Notes: generated by a model from the letters alone, not told the origin. A stretch of DNA of 50,868 nucleotides from an uncultured Clostridia bacterium (GCA_947629665.1 CANREJ010000008.1:1-50868), one strand, 5' to 3'. Positions 1-8,891 are shown, counted from the stretch's first letter. Made by a program: numbers and translations.

Positions 1-103
1 CAAGACAAGGAGCGTGCGTAAGCGACGACGGGCGCGTACATAAACGTACGTAACCGAGGAGTGCGCAAACGCAACACCGTATTGCGCCGTTTATCACCCG
101 TTG
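1..103. repeat. Divergent copy of gene-end repeat family 1
   Basis: This copy carries the block AAGGAGCGTGCG, then two GTAC tetranucleotides six bases apart (about 37-50), then a GCAA/TTGCG-rich tail. The same order occurs near 6440-6550, 12332-12440 (inverted) and 32930-33055. It directly follows the 3' end of the RND gene on the minus strand. The element may continue left of the window. Function is unknown. It is the most divergent of the four copies. Confidence 0.55.
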
Positions 104-111
104 GTGGCAGC

Positions 112-3100
112 TCAAAGTTTTTTGCCGTTGGGACGGGCGGCCGACAGCCTGTGCACAGCACAATACACCGCCGGAACAAGCACAAGCGTTACCAACGTGC
201 CTATCAAAAGCCCGCCTATAACCACTATCCCAAGCGGTTGCATAAGTTCGGAACCCTGCCCTATGCCTATCGCCAGAGGTATGAGCGCCAGAATCGTTGT
301 GAGCGTCGTCATAAATATCGGTCTTAAACGCACCTTGCAGGCTTCCTGCACGGCGTCGAAATGAGTCATTCCGCCGTCGTGGAGCTGTTTTATTTTTTCA
401 AGCATGACTATGGCGTTGTTCACTATTACGCCCATCAACATTATCAGTCCTATAAACGACACTACGTTCAGTGTTGTGCGCGTTATCACAAGCAACAGGA
501 ATCCGCCCGTAAACGAGAAGGGTATGCTCGCCATTATTATAAGCGGCTTTATTGCCGAGCCGAACTGCACCGCCATCACAGCGTACAGCAAGAAGAATGA
601 TATGACCAGCGCAACGGCAAGCCCGCCGAACGCGTCGTTCAAATAGCTCGATATGCCGCTCTGTTTAAAAGAGTAACCCGCGTTGTTTTCGCGGTTTAAA
701 ACTTCACGGGCAATCTCCTTCATTCTGTTGCCCGCCGCGCCCGTGTCAACGCCCGGCAAAACCGCAGAAACAGAAACCATGCGCTTGCCGTCCGAACGCC
801 TTATGCAGGCGTCCACCGCCCTCGGTTCGCCTATTTGCGCCACCTGTGAGAGCGTTATTGCCGCGCCGTTCGCACCGTAGCCCACAACAAAGTTTTTGAG
901 CGATTCCGTATCCGTTACCGAAGTTTTGTCAAAACTTACGTTCACACTGCACTCCTCGCCGTCAACGGTTGCGGTGCACGCCGTGTAGGAAGCTATGCCT
1001 ATGCGCAACGTCAAAACCAAAGTCTGATAGTCCAGCCCGTATTCTGCGAGGGCGTGCCTGTCAAACTCTATATCCGTTTGCCATTCCTTTTCGGCGGCAG
1101 AGGACTTTACGTCGGTGAAACCCTCTTTTTTGAGTTCTTCGCCTATCTCTTCGGCAATTCTTGTAAGCTCTTCGTTGCTCTCCCCCAAAACGGTAACGGA
1201 CAAATCGTCCGAGCCCGACATCAGCGAAGCCACAACGCCGTCAATCTCCTTTACGCTCAGCCCCGCGCGCGCCGCCGAAGCCTCCGCGTCGTTCTGGGAC
1301 ATCTCGCGTATCTTTTGAACGTATTTATCGGTGCCGCGGTTGGTTTTAAGCTGTACGGTTATAAGCCCCGTGTCCGTCAGCGCCAGAAGCCCGTGCTTGC
1401 CCACGCTTACGGATATATATTCAAGATTATCCTTGAACTCCGCCTCCAACTTTCCGGCAAATACGGCAACGTCCTCCTTTATTTCGCCGAGCGGCGTGCC
1501 CGCCTCGTAGGAAGCGGTTATCTCTATCTGCCCCTTGTCTATGGAGGGTAAAAATTCCGTGCCCGTCAAAAACAACATTCCCACGCTTGCGCCGAATATT
1601 ATTACCGCCGATAAAATGGGCACCCACTTGCGCTTTAAAACTTTGGGCAGAATTTTGCCGTAGAAGTTTGTTATTGCGTTCATTATTTTGGGCTCTTTCA
1701 GGGCGGCAAGTCTGCTCTTTTTGCCCGTATTCTGCAATACAGGTTGCTCTTTTTGCCCGTCCTGCTCCGTTTGGGTTTGCAATACGGGCTGCTCTTTTTG
1801 AGCGCTTTGTTCCGTTTGGGGAAGTTCGCAAACACTGCTTTGCTCCGCGCTTTCAATGGCAACGGGCGAGTCCGCCCTGGGCTCTGCGGGCAGTTCTTTG
1901 CCGAGCCTTCCGCCCTTCAACATTCTCTTACCCCCGCACAGCATGGCGTAGAGCGCGGGTATGACCGTTACCGCCACAATGAGGGAGAACGCCAGCGAGA
2001 ATATTACCGCAAAGGACAGGTCGGTGAAAATTTCGCCCGTCAGCCCGCCCGAAAAGATTATGGGGATAAACACGCACACCGTTGTTATGGTGGAGCCGAA
2101 GAGCGCGCCGCCCACTTCCGTTGTGCCGTCCACAGCCGCCTCGAACGCCGTTTTATCCATGTCGCGGTGCTTTGAAATGCTCTCTATAACCACTATGCTG
2201 TTGTCCACAAGCATGCCTATGCCCACGGCAATCCCGCCCAGCGATACCATGTTCAGCGTTATGCCCATCAAGTACAGGCATATCATCGCCGCCAGCACCG
2301 AAAGGGGCATGGTTACGGCAATTATTAAGGACGTCTTTACTTTTTTGAGGAATACGAATATTACCAGCACCGCCAGAAGCCCGCCTATGAGCATGCTTAT
2401 AAGCACGTTGGAGATACTGTCCGAAATAAACTGCGACTGGTCGTCCAAAAGCTCCACGCGTATGCCAAGCTCTTCGGCCTCGCTCCCGCCGAGATATTCG
2501 GCGTAGGCCGACTTTACGCTCTTAACCACCGCCGAGGAGTTTGCGCCGTTGGCCTTGTATATCTCTATTGTTGCGCCCTCTATTATTTCGGGCATCGCGC
2601 CGTCGCCGAAATATACGTAGGAGGAATAGTTGTACTCTTCCTCCACCGAGGCTATGTCCGCAACGGAGACAACTATGTTTTCATCGCCGCTCTTTAAAAT
2701 TATCTGCTTTAAAAGGACGTCGGGAATATCCACGCCCTGTGCGCTTATCTGGCTCTTTATCAGGCTGAAATATAGGGGCGTATCCACAAAAAGCTGCGCC
2801 GTTTCGGGGTCGTCTATGTCGTAAGTGCTGAAAAATCCCAAAATTCCTTCGCGGATTTGGTCGCGCACCGCCTTGAACGTCTTTGCGGGGATTTGGAGAG
2901 GCATATTTTTTATGTCGTCCGCAGTCTTTATTTTGGAGTTATTCTTTATCTGCACGTCCCTGCCGTCGGCGGCAACGTCCCCAAGCGGGATATCCAGCGC
3001 GCCGTAGGAAAAGGCCTCCACTATGAGCGGGGAGAGCCGTTCCAGACCCTTATTGGTGCGGATTGCCCAAATTTTTTCCGCACCGCCCTTTATTTCCACG

Positions 3101-3615
3101 CTCTCAACGCCGTCTATTGCGGCGAGTTTTTGCGAGAGCGTCTGCGCTCCCTTGTAGGCGTTTTCAAGGCCGTTGCCGCTCTCCGGCGAAGTTACCGAAA
3201 GTACCGCCAGCGCCTCGGCGTTTAAATCTATGTCGTAAACGTCGCAGGTTAAGCCCTCCGGCAGTTCCATCTGCGAGAGCTTGCCCTGTATTTCGTTCTC
3301 TTTTTCGCCCGTGTCGGTGCCGTAGTCAAAGGAGAGCACCACCGCCGAGAGGTTGTCGTAGGAATAGCTGTCCACGGCGTTCACCCCGCCTATTGCGGAG
3401 AGCCCCTCCTCCAACTTGCCCGTTACGTCCTCCTCCACCGTCTGCGCGTTTGCGCCCGCATAGATAACCTGCACGCACACCATCGGTACGTTTATGTCGG
3501 GAAGAAGGTTTATGGGCATCTGCAAGGTGGCATACACGCCGAACCCTAACACAAACGCCACTATCAGCACTATGGCAACGCGTTGCCTGATTATAAAGGA
3601 AAAAAATTTTTTCAA
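112..3615 (-). CDS. RND-superfamily (HAE1/AcrB-SwrC type) exporter
   Basis: This 1167-residue protein has the duplicated RND layout: an N-terminal membrane helix (about 12-32), a large extracytoplasmic domain, a membrane bundle with the signature GMLVDNSIVVIE, a cytoplasmic linker, and a second half repeating the plan. Such pumps use the proton gradient to export amphiphilic compounds. The start is a TTG two bases after the stop of the upstream small gene, with GGAG before it, so translation is probably coupled. It is about 100 residues longer than typical AcrB homologues, mostly because of a Gln/Glu-rich linker (about 575-660) containing a repeated QKEQPVLQ unit. No membrane-fusion or outer-membrane partner is nearby, as for SwrC-like pumps of Gram-positives. 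The substrate cannot be inferred. Confidence 0.93.
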   Translation of the reverse strand: MKKFFSFIIRQRVAIVLIVAFVLGFGVYATLQMPINLLPDINVPMVCVQVIYAGANAQTVEEDVTGKLEEGLSAIGGVNAVDSYSYDNLSAVVLSFDYGTDTGEKENEIQGKLSQMELPEGLTCDVYDIDLNAEALAVLSVTSPESGNGLENAYKGAQTLSQKLAAIDGVESVEIKGGAEKIWAIRTNKGLERLSPLIVEAFSYGALDIPLGDVAADGRDVQIKNNSKIKTADDIKNMPLQIPAKTFKAVRDQIREGILGFFSTYDIDDPETAQLFVDTPLYFSLIKSQISAQGVDIPDVLLKQIILKSGDENIVVSVADIASVEEEYNYSSYVYFGDGAMPEIIEGATIEIYKANGANSSAVVKSVKSAYAEYLGGSEAEELGIRVELLDDQSQFISDSISNVLISMLIGGLLAVLVIFVFLKKVKTSLIIAVTMPLSVLAAMICLYLMGITLNMVSLGGIAVGIGMLVDNSIVVIESISKHRDMDKTAFEAAVDGTTEVGGALFGSTITTVCVFIPIIFSGGLTGEIFTDLSFAVIFSLAFSLIVAVTVIPALYAMLCGGKRMLKGGRLGKELPAEPRADSPVAIESAEQSSVCELPQTEQSAQKEQPVLQTQTEQDGQKEQPVLQNTGKKSRLAALKEPKIMNAITNFYGKILPKVLKRKWVPILSAVIIFGASVGMLFLTGTEFLPSIDKGQIEITASYEAGTPLGEIKEDVAVFAGKLEAEFKDNLEYISVSVGKHGLLALTDTGLITVQLKTNRGTDKYVQKIREMSQNDAEASAARAGLSVKEIDGVVASLMSGSDDLSVTVLGESNEELTRIAEEIGEELKKEGFTDVKSSAAEKEWQTDIEFDRHALAEYGLDYQTLVLTLRIGIASYTACTATVDGEECSVNVSFDKTSVTDTESLKNFVVGYGANGAAITLSQVAQIGEPRAVDACIRRSDGKRMVSVSAVLPGVDTGAAGNRMKEIAREVLNRENNAGYSFKQSGISSYLNDAFGGLAVALVISFFLLYAVMAVQFGSAIKPLIIMASIPFSFTGGFLLLVITRTTLNVVSFIGLIMLMGVIVNNAIVMLEKIKQLHDGGMTHFDAVQEACKVRLRPIFMTTLTTILALIPLAIGIGQGSELMQPLGIVVIGGLLIGTLVTLVLVPAVYCAVHRLSAARPNGKKL

Positions 3616-3617
3616 AG

Positions 3618-3899
3618 TCAGTCTGCTCCGAGTTTAGTAAGTTTCTTTAAAGTTACCGCCGCAATTATAATCCCCGTAAAGGCGCCCATCACCGCCAAAA
3701 CGGCGGGCACGCCCGCCGCAATAACGCCCGTAAGCACCCCCGCGGGATTGGCGCTCTGCATATCCGTTGCCGCCGCAACGCATATAAAGACCAAAAGCGC
3801 GGCTATGCCAGCAACGGCTATGCCTATACATATTTTTACAGCCAAAAAACATCTCTTTATGCGTGCGGTGTACCGCTCCGCAAGTTCACGTTTATCCAT
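3618..3899 (-). CDS. Small two-helix membrane protein
   Basis: This 93-residue protein has a short charged N-terminus (MDKRELAERYTARIKRC) followed by two long hydrophobic segments (about 20-45 and 55-82). The family is not recognised. The start was chosen at an ATG with AGGAG at good spacing; that binding site overlaps the stop codon of the upstream ROK gene, and its own stop is 2 bases before the RND start. The tight packing suggests it is made together with the exporter, possibly as an accessory subunit, but that is inference. A longer upstream reading frame exists but lies inside the ROK gene. Confidence 0.75.
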   Translation of the reverse strand: MDKRELAERYTARIKRCFLAVKICIGIAVAGIAALLVFICVAAATDMQSANPAGVLTGVIAAGVPAVLAVMGAFTGIIIAAVTLKKLTKLGAD

Positions 3900-3906
3900 A
3901 TAACTC

Positions 3907-4827
3907 CTAATCCATAAACAGAGCCGCCGCACCGTATGCGCCCGCGCGGTTGCCCAAAGACGCGCAGCGTATTTCCACGGGAGCGTAGTCCGCGGCAAAA
4001 ATTTCGGCGTCCACAAGCGATTGCAGAGGCTTTGTGAGCCGGGTGCCCTGCGCCGCAACTCCGCCGCCTATCAAAATAACTTCGGGGCGGAAAATATTTG
4101 CGAGGTTGGCAAGCCCGCAGGCGAGATATTTTAGATATTTATCCACAACCCGCCGCGCGGAATCGTCCGTATCCATATACTCAAACGCCGTCTTTCCGTC
4201 GGCGGTGTCGTAGGTGTAGTTCTTCCACATTTCGGAAGCGGTGTCGTACTTCATTGCCTCCTTTGTGCTTAAAGTGAGGGCGCGCGCCGAGCAATAGGCC
4301 TCAAAACAGCCGTATCTGCCGCAGGTGCAACGCACGCCGCCGCGCTCTATTACCATGTGCCCCAATTCCGCGCCCGCTTTTTTATTGCCCTCGAACAGCT
4401 TGCCGTCTATAACTACTCCGCCGCCCACGCCCGTGCCCAGCGTTACCAAAATACTGTTGTCCGCGCCCGCGCCGAAACGCGCCTCGCCCAAAGCCGCCGC
4501 GTTGGCGTCGTTGCAGACTTTGACGGGAAGCCCCAGCATATCCTGCAACAATTGTTTTAAGGGATAATGTTCAAGACCGAGATTTGCCGCCTTTACAACT
4601 TCTCCCGCATCGCTTATAACTCCCGGACAGCACACTCCAACCCCGTCTATCATAGAGAAGGTTATCCCGCTGCCCGAAGCGAGAATTTCCACAAGCCCGT
4701 CTATGCAGCCGGCCAGCTCTTCGCCGCCGCGCGTGGGCACGTTATGCTCGAATATCGCCTTGCCGTCCTTTAAAACCAAACCTTTTATAAACGTTCCGCC
4801 CACGTCCAAACCTATAATGCAGCCCAT
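3907..4827 (-). CDS. glcK: ROK-family sugar kinase, probable glucokinase
   Basis: This 306-residue protein phosphorylates a hexose, most likely glucose, with ATP in the cytosol. Visible motifs are the N-terminal phosphate loop DVGGTFIKG (about 7-15), the sugar-binding region CNDANAAALGEARFG, the adenosine-site loop LGTGVGGG, and the ROK zinc motif CTCGRYGCFEAYC (about 168-180) preceded by the conserved ELGHM. Length is normal for the family. The ATG has AAGGAGG seven bases upstream. It is the first gene of a three-gene unit with the small membrane protein and RND exporter, and its promoter carries a palindromic operator. Substrate could also be another hexose such as N-acetylmannosamine or allose, since ROK sequence alone does not decide this. 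Confidence 0.9.
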   Translation of the reverse strand: MGCIIGLDVGGTFIKGLVLKDGKAIFEHNVPTRGGEELAGCIDGLVEILASGSGITFSMIDGVGVCCPGVISDAGEVVKAANLGLEHYPLKQLLQDMLGLPVKVCNDANAAALGEARFGAGADNSILVTLGTGVGGGVVIDGKLFEGNKKAGAELGHMVIERGGVRCTCGRYGCFEAYCSARALTLSTKEAMKYDTASEMWKNYTYDTADGKTAFEYMDTDDSARRVVDKYLKYLACGLANLANIFRPEVILIGGGVAAQGTRLTKPLQSLVDAEIFAADYAPVEIRCASLGNRAGAYGAAALFMD

Positions 4828-4839
4828 AAACGCCTCCTT

Positions 4840-4883
4840 AAACTGTATAATTACAGTTTATGTGTTTTTTGATTAACTGTCAA
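4840..4883 (-). promoter_or_regulatory. glcK operon promoter with palindromic operator
   Basis: On the minus strand there is TTGACA (4878-4883), a 17-base spacer and TAAACT (4855-4860). A 20-base inverted repeat with arms AAACTGTA and TACAGTTT and a 4-base centre (4840-4859) overlaps the -10 box and the predicted transcription start. This placement fits a repressor site. The binding protein is not identifiable here. Confidence 0.7.
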
Positions 4884-4906
4884 GGCTTTCCGCCCCAATT
4901 TAACGC

Positions 4907-4929
4907 AAAAAGGGCGCTTATGCGCGCCC
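4907..4929 (-). terminator. Intrinsic terminator after dut
   Basis: Minus-strand hairpin GGGCGC / GCGCCC with a six-base loop is followed by five T residues. It lies about 50 bases after the dut stop and insulates the nrdG-dut operon from the glcK promoter. Confidence 0.75.
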
Positions 4930-4979
4930 ACGGTGCCCTGCGTAAGGGTGTTTTTGTTTTTAAAAGAAGATTTATGCGC

Positions 4980-5417
4980 TCACTTTGAGCCCGTTGAACC
5001 GAAGCCGCCCGCCCCGCGCACCGTTTGGGAAAGCTCCTCCGCCACCGCAAATTCGGCAGTTACGTAGGGGGTTATTATAAGCTGGGCAATCCGCTCGCCC
5101 GCCGACACGGTCTGTGGGATATCGGAGTGGTTGTGAAGGGATACTTTGACCTCGCCGCGGTAGTCGCAGTCCACAACGCCCACCTTGTTTGCGGGGGCGA
5201 GCCCTTTTTTTGTGGCAAGCCCGCTTCTTGCGTATATCAGCCCCGCGTAGCCCACGGGAAGTTCCAGCGCAATGCCCGTGGGAATTACAACCGTTTGGTG
5301 GGGGGCAACTGTTACTTCGCCCTCCGTGCAGGCATACAAATCCGCGCCCGCGGCATACTCGCTCCCGTATGAGGGCACAATGGCCCTATCGTTCAGTTTT
5401 TTGATATTGACCTTCAT
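4980..5417 (-). CDS. dut: dUTP diphosphatase (dUTPase)
   Basis: This 145-residue trimeric-type dUTPase hydrolyses dUTP to dUMP and pyrophosphate, keeping uracil out of DNA and supplying dUMP for dTMP synthesis. All five family motifs are visible: AGADLYA, ARSGLA, GVVDCDYRGEVKV, GERIAQL and the C-terminal P-loop-like RGAGGFGSTG. The chosen ATG has GGGAG six bases upstream; a TTG 12 bases earlier is less likely because it overlaps that site. It follows nrdG by 33 bases in the same direction, so the two form a nucleotide-metabolism operon that ends at the terminator near 4907. Confidence 0.95.
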   Translation of the reverse strand: MKVNIKKLNDRAIVPSYGSEYAAGADLYACTEGEVTVAPHQTVVIPTGIALELPVGYAGLIYARSGLATKKGLAPANKVGVVDCDYRGEVKVSLHNHSDIPQTVSAGERIAQLIITPYVTAEFAVAEELSQTVRGAGGFGSTGSK

Positions 5418-5450
5418 AAAAACTCCCAAAAACCCAATACGTGTTGAGTT

Positions 5451-5984
5451 TTATACAAAATCTTTTTCGTTCCAAAGGATAACGTCGTCCGTTTGGAGGG
5501 TGGGCTTAACAAGAATTATCCGCTGGTTTGAGGAGCCGCGGAAGAGTAAATTCAAATCTTTGAGTTCCTCCACGAACCTGCCGTCGACCAGCACGTCGAG
5601 GGTGTTTAAAATGCGCATGTTCGTATCGATATTGCCCAACTTGCCCGTCAAAATATCGCGCTCCAAGTCGTAGCCCGTAAACGACCACAGCGATTTTTGG
5701 GGATACGCCCTGCGCAATCTCTCCATAAAGGGGGCAAGCCGCGCCGCGTTTTCGGGCTCGAACGGGTCGCCGCCGAGCAGGGTGAAGCCCTTTATGTAGT
5801 CGGGCTCCATGGATTTGATTATTTTATCCTCCACCTCTTCGGTGAAGGGTTCGCCGTAGCCGAAGTCCCACGTTTCGGGGTTGAAGCAATTTTTGCAGTG
5901 GTTGCGGCAGCCGCTGACGTACAGCGACGTGCGCACCCCCGGACCGTTGGATATATCGAAATATTTTATCTTTGCATAGTTCAT
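5451..5984 (-). CDS. nrdG: Anaerobic ribonucleotide reductase activating enzyme
   Basis: This 177-residue radical SAM protein installs the glycyl radical on NrdD under anoxic conditions. It has the iron-sulfur motif CRNHCKNC (CxxxCxxC, about 27-34) and the following FNPETWDF typical of NrdG, plus the GGDPFEPEN segment of the SAM-binding barrel. The ATG at MNYAKIKYFD was chosen because GGGAGA precedes it; an in-frame extension upstream is unlike the family. It lies downstream of nrdD in the same direction but separated by about 570 bases of repeats, so it may need its own promoter or read-through. dut follows. Confidence 0.94.
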   Translation of the reverse strand: MNYAKIKYFDISNGPGVRTSLYVSGCRNHCKNCFNPETWDFGYGEPFTEEVEDKIIKSMEPDYIKGFTLLGGDPFEPENAARLAPFMERLRRAYPQKSLWSFTGYDLERDILTGKLGNIDTNMRILNTLDVLVDGRFVEELKDLNLLFRGSSNQRIILVKPTLQTDDVILWNEKDFV

Positions 5985-6042
5985 AAAAATCTCCCGTAAA
6001 TGCAGGGACGTGTTGAGTTTTCCGCCCCCGAACGGTTTATTT

Positions 6043-6068
6043 AAGCCGCTTTGTGCACAAAGCGGCTT
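6043..6068. repeat. Perfect 26-bp palindrome
   Basis: AAGCCGCTTTGTG is followed directly by its reverse complement CACAAAGCGGCTT, with no loop. It lies between the nrdD-side repeats and nrdG. Next to it (about 6092-6142) is a GGGAGCTTCCCCCCAAAGGG-type block resembling interspersed repeats seen in other gut Clostridia. It may act as a hairpin in nrdG leader RNA or a protein site. Confidence 0.6.
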
Positions 6069-6207
6069 ACGTTGAATATGGATTACAATCCCTCCCATCA
6101 CCCGCTACGCGGGAGCTTCCCCCCAAAGGGAAGAAGCCACGGAAAGTTGCCATTAGTTAAAAATACTTATGTTGCAAGCAAGGCTCCCCCTGCCCTTACG
6201 AAGTTAG

Positions 6208-6420
6208 CAACGGGTTAGAAACAAGCAAGACAAGGAGCGTGCTTTTTAAATAATTCACGTTGCAAGCAAAACCCGTTGTAATTACGGAGTTAGCGGTGCG
6301 CAGATACGAGTAAAACTTTGCAATTACGAAGTTACAACGGGTTAGAAACAAGCAAGACAAGGAGCGTGCTTTTTAAATAATTCACGTTGCAAGCAAAACC
6401 CGTTGAAATTACGGAGTTAG
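6208..6420. repeat. Two near-identical 86-base repeats, period 127
   Basis: Blocks 6208-6293 and 6335-6420 are almost identical. Each starts with CAACGGGTT and contains its inverse AACCCGTTG about 60 bases later, with GCAAGACAAGGAGCGTGC and an AT-rich stretch between. Each ends with AATTACGGAGTTAGC. They are a short form of repeat family 1, lacking the GTAC palindrome section. No coding potential is seen. Confidence 0.75.
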
Positions 6421-6439
6421 CAAGTGCGCAGATACGAGC

Positions 6440-6550
6440 AGAACGAGGCGCCTGCGGATTTTGCGACAGGAGTGTACACAGAAGTACATGACTGAGCAAA
6501 AACGCAAAGGCAACAATGTTATGCGACGTATATCCGCGCTTGCCGCGGGA
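6440..6550. repeat. Gene-end repeat family 1, copy at nrdD 3' end
   Basis: This copy has GAACGAGGCGCCTGCGG, then GGAGTGTACACAGAAGTACA (a near-palindrome), then GCAAAAACGC and CAACAATGTTATGCGACG. It closely matches the copy at 32930-33055 and the inverse of 12332-12440. It begins right after the nrdD stop on the minus strand. Confidence 0.7.
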
Positions 6551-6552
6551 GC

Positions 6553-8679
6553 TTATAGATGCAAGACGCGCGCCTTGATTTCCTTAGTCTTCCCCACATT
6601 CCAAAAGTTCTCGCCGAGGTAACCGCAGGTTCTCCTCGTAACGTTCATCTTGCGCTGGTCCTTGTTGTGGCAGACGGGGCACTCCCATTCGTTGTCGTCG
6701 TTAATTATAATTTCGCCGTCAAACCCGCACACATGGCAGTAATCCGACTTGGTGTTGAATTCTGCGTATTGGATATTGTCGTAAATGAACTTGACAACGT
6801 CCTCCAAGGCCTGCAAATTATGGCGCATGTTGGGTATTTCAACATAGGATATCGCGCCGCCCGATGAAATTTTCTGGAACTGGCTCTCGAACGTGAACTT
6901 GGAGAACGCGTCTATATGCTCGCGCACGTCAACGTGGTAGCTGTTGGTATAATAACCCTTGTCCGTTACGTCCTCTATCGTGCCGAAGCGTTCCTTGTCT
7001 ATTCTTGCAAAGCGGTAGCAGAGCGATTCCGCGGGCGTGCCGTAGAGCGCAAAACCCAGCCCCGTTTCCTTCTTCCACTTGTCGCAGTGGTCCCTTAAAC
7101 ACCGCATAACCTTTACGGCAAACTCCTGGCCTTCGGGGGTGGTGTGCGATACGCCCTTTACGAGCTTTGTAACTTCGTACAGACCTATATATCCCAAAGA
7201 TATGGAGGAATATCCGCCGTGGAGGTATTTATCTATCTTTTCGCCCGGCTGTAACCTTGCTATTGCGCCGTATTGCCAATGTACGGGGGAAACGTCGCTT
7301 GTAACTCCCTCCAAAGCCTCGTGGCGGCACATGAGCGCCTCAAAGCAGAGCTGTAACCTCTCCTCCAAGAGCTCCCAAAACTTCTTTTCGTCGCCCTTGG
7401 CGAGAATACCGCATTGGGGAAGGTTGATGGACACAACGCCCTGGTTGAACCTGCCCTCGAACTTATAGTTGCCGTTTTCGTCCTTCCAGGGTGCGAGGAA
7501 AGAGCGGCAGCCCATGGGCGAGAACACGTTGCCCTCGTAATTTTCGCGCATTTTCTTCGCCGAAATATAGTCGGGATAGAGCCTCTTTGCGGAGCACTTT
7601 ACGGCGAGCTTTGTAAGGTAGTCGTACTTGCCGCCTTTGAGGCAGTTGTTTTCGTCCAAAACATATACGAGCTTGGGGAAAGCGGGGGTGATATACACGC
7701 CCTTTTCGTTCTTTATGCCCTGATAACGCTGGTTTAAAATCTCCTCGATTATCATGGCGTTTTCTTCTATGTACTCGTCCTTGTCGTCCAGATACATAAA
7801 TATGGTAACAAAGGGCGACTGACCGTTTGTGGTCATGAGGGTGTTTATCTGGTACTGTATTGTCTGTACGCCCGCCTTCAAGGCCTCCCTTATGCGCATA
7901 TCCACAAACTGCTTTTTGGTCTCTTCGTCAATCTTGTCGCCGAACTTCTCCTCGCACTGCTGCATATACTTATCGCGCGTGCGCCTTAAATATTTGCCGA
8001 GGTGGGCGATATTTACAGACTGTCCGCCGTATTGCGAAGAGGCAACCGACGCGATTATCTGCGTGGTTATTGTGCAGGCCGTCTGGAAGGACTTGGGGCT
8101 TTCTATCATTTTTCCGTTCATAACGGTGCCGTTTTCCAGCATGTCCTTCAAGTTTATAAGACAGCAGTTGAAAATGGGCTGCAAAAAGTAGTCGGCGTCG
8201 TGGAAGTGGATTGCGCCCTCGTCGTGAGCCTTGGAAATTTTTTCGGGCAGAAGTATACGGCGGGTGAGGTCCTTTGAAACTTCGCCTGCAATAAGGTCGC
8301 GCTGGGTTGCCGCCGTGCGCGCGTTTTTGTTGGAGTTCTCCTCCATAACGTCCTTATTTTTGTTGCGTATGAGGGAAAGTATGCTCTCGTCGGTGGTGTT
8401 GGCCTTTCTAATCAGGGCGCGCTCATAACGGTAGAGGATGTAAGCCTTCATAAGCTGGAACTTTTGCAGTTCCATAAGCTGTTCCTCAACCATATCCTGA
8501 ATGTCCTCAACGAGCAAACGCGACCTGTGGCGGCTTGCGATATTTTCCACTATGGACTCTATCTGGGAATCGGTAATCCTGTCCTCAAAATCCACCGCCT
8601 CATTTGCCTTTTTTATGGCCTTTACAATCTTGCTCCTGTCAAAATCACACGTACTGCCGTCGCGTTTAATAACTTTCAT
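6553..8679 (-). CDS. nrdD: Anaerobic ribonucleoside-triphosphate reductase
   Basis: This 708-residue class III reductase makes deoxyribonucleotides without oxygen. The N-terminus (about 1-95, MKVIKRDGSTCDFDRSKI) is an ATP-cone regulatory domain. The catalytic barrel contains MGCRSFL and NLPQCGI. Near the end are four zinc cysteines (CHVCGFDGE and CPVCHNKD) and the glycyl-radical motif RTCGYLG, followed by the usual short tail. The ATG has GGTGAG upstream. Two NrdR boxes sit above its promoter, so it is probably repressed when dNTPs are plentiful. NrdG, encoded downstream, is its activase. Together they imply strictly or mainly anaerobic growth. Confidence 0.97.
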   Translation of the reverse strand: MKVIKRDGSTCDFDRSKIVKAIKKANEAVDFEDRITDSQIESIVENIASRHRSRLLVEDIQDMVEEQLMELQKFQLMKAYILYRYERALIRKANTTDESILSLIRNKNKDVMEENSNKNARTAATQRDLIAGEVSKDLTRRILLPEKISKAHDEGAIHFHDADYFLQPIFNCCLINLKDMLENGTVMNGKMIESPKSFQTACTITTQIIASVASSQYGGQSVNIAHLGKYLRRTRDKYMQQCEEKFGDKIDEETKKQFVDMRIREALKAGVQTIQYQINTLMTTNGQSPFVTIFMYLDDKDEYIEENAMIIEEILNQRYQGIKNEKGVYITPAFPKLVYVLDENNCLKGGKYDYLTKLAVKCSAKRLYPDYISAKKMRENYEGNVFSPMGCRSFLAPWKDENGNYKFEGRFNQGVVSINLPQCGILAKGDEKKFWELLEERLQLCFEALMCRHEALEGVTSDVSPVHWQYGAIARLQPGEKIDKYLHGGYSSISLGYIGLYEVTKLVKGVSHTTPEGQEFAVKVMRCLRDHCDKWKKETGLGFALYGTPAESLCYRFARIDKERFGTIEDVTDKGYYTNSYHVDVREHIDAFSKFTFESQFQKISSGGAISYVEIPNMRHNLQALEDVVKFIYDNIQYAEFNTKSDYCHVCGFDGEIIINDDNEWECPVCHNKDQRKMNVTRRTCGYLGENFWNVGKTKEIKARVLHL

Positions 8680-8804
8680 CTTCTCACCTGTATTTTCTTA
8701 TTTGCGCCAAGCTTTTTTAAGGCCGTGCGCGGGTTTGGTTTATATTTTTAATCAAAAGAAACCGTGCGCTTTTCGCCGTGCCCCTTTTGAATGTGAACGC
8801 AGTT

Positions 8805-8891
8805 ATTTTAACACATCGATTTTGGGTTGTCAATATCCCGCACACAATATATTGTATGAAAATTTTTAACTATCTACCAATATATTGTGAT
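8805..8891 (-). promoter_or_regulatory. nrdD promoter with two NrdR boxes
   Basis: Minus-strand promoter: TTGACA (8828-8833), 17-base spacer, TAAAAT (8805-8810). Just upstream are ACACAATATATTGTAT (8842-8857) and ACCAATATATTGTGAT (8876-8891). Both match the NrdR box consensus ACACWATATWTTG, and their starts are 34 bases apart, about three helical turns. This is the usual paired arrangement for NrdR. The nrdR gene itself is not in this window. The remaining bases to 9026 hold AT-rich DNA and a short inverted repeat at 8974-8993. Confidence 0.85.
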
